NCBI GenBank assembly: GCA_027058925.1
Contig: JALTAS010000248.1
Coordinates: 1-6,587, forward strand
DNA: 6,587 bases
Direction: 5' to 3'
Origin: Persephonella sp.
GTDB lineage: Bacteria; Aquificota; Aquificia; Aquificales; Hydrogenothermaceae
The notes beneath the pieces were generated by a model. It was not told the origin of the DNA. It searched no databases and saw nothing but the letters and a program-made list of their open reading frames with translations. Below, in pieces: positions 6,490-6,587 of this stretch. Positions within the stretch are counted from its first letter, which is position 1, and the number at the start of each line of letters is the position of its first letter. Position numbers and translations under genes: made by a program.

Positions 6490-6587
6490 CTATCCACAAC
6501 CAGGAGACAGAAAGCGAACTGGATATGTTCATGTACGGCAAGGGTGAGCTCTTCGAATATTTCCATCATATGCTCAAGCCACAATCA
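6481..6587. other. Unassigned DNA beyond the GT39 break (possible mobile-element edge)
   Basis: The last ~107 bp look richer in G and C than the neighbouring genes and do not continue the GT39 frame. Two frames stay open here. On the plus strand, a frame open from 6420 to the edge reads ETESELDMFMYGKGELFEYF around 6504-6563. On the minus strand, a frame entering after a TGA at 6585-6587 reads LWLEHMMEIFEELTLAVHEH and then runs to about 6446. Neither resembles a GT39 transmembrane region, and I recognise neither. The A8 tract at 6473-6480 marks the approximate boundary. An insertion-sequence end, a rearrangement or an assembly join are all possible. Confidence 0.4.

Noticed and set aside
6350..6547. 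Plus-strand open frame of 65 codons near the right edge
   Set aside because: It lies antisense to the GT39-like frame and crosses the probable junction, so its two halves cannot belong to one conserved protein.
1..6587. CRISPR array, tRNA, rRNA or riboswitch
   Set aside because: No regularly spaced repeats, no tRNA-like arms or anticodon-loop text and no conserved RNA blocks were seen. Non-coding space is at most about 70 bp inside the mapped gene block.

Overview
The window is about 6.6 kb of AT-rich bacterial DNA with strong purine-rich Shine-Dalgarno sites and proteins rich in Lys, Glu, Ile and Phe. The gene content fits a Gram-negative envelope: an MsbA-type ABC exporter, GT39 lipid-linked glycosyltransferases and an AMIN-domain amidase. 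Codon style and the PdxJ sequence recall Aquificota of the Persephonella/Sulfurihydrogenibium kind. That placement comes from memory and was not tested by a search.

Left edge (1-957): a divergent pair. On the minus strand is the 5' end of a secreted protein with a signal peptide and the start of an AMIN domain, probably an N-acetylmuramoyl-L-alanine amidase that continues outside the window. On the plus strand is pdxJ, complete and with its expected active-site residues. The 68 bp between their start codons must hold both sets of expression signals.

Centre and right (928-6489): one minus-strand run read from right to left. It holds a 5'-truncated GT39 glycosyltransferase frame, a full-length GT39 glycosyltransferase, an MsbA-like ABC exporter, a membrane-anchored PHP-domain phosphoesterase and a PAP2-family membrane phosphatase. 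Three of the four junctions are start/stop overlaps of 4, 1 and 8 nt, and the fourth is a 40-nt gap with a strong Shine-Dalgarno, so this looks like one translationally coupled operon. Glycosyl transfer, lipid flipping and phosphate removal side by side suggest an envelope-lipid modification or export pathway. The substrate cannot be read from the sequence. The last gene runs 30 bp into the 3' end of the convergent pdxJ, with no visible terminator between them.

Right edge (about 6481-6587): the upstream GT39 frame hits an in-frame stop, and base composition and reading-frame character change abruptly. This looks like an insertion or rearrangement junction that removed the first half of that gene, or an assembly artefact. 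I did not recognise the last ~107 bp. No tRNA, rRNA, CRISPR array or complete mobile element was seen.
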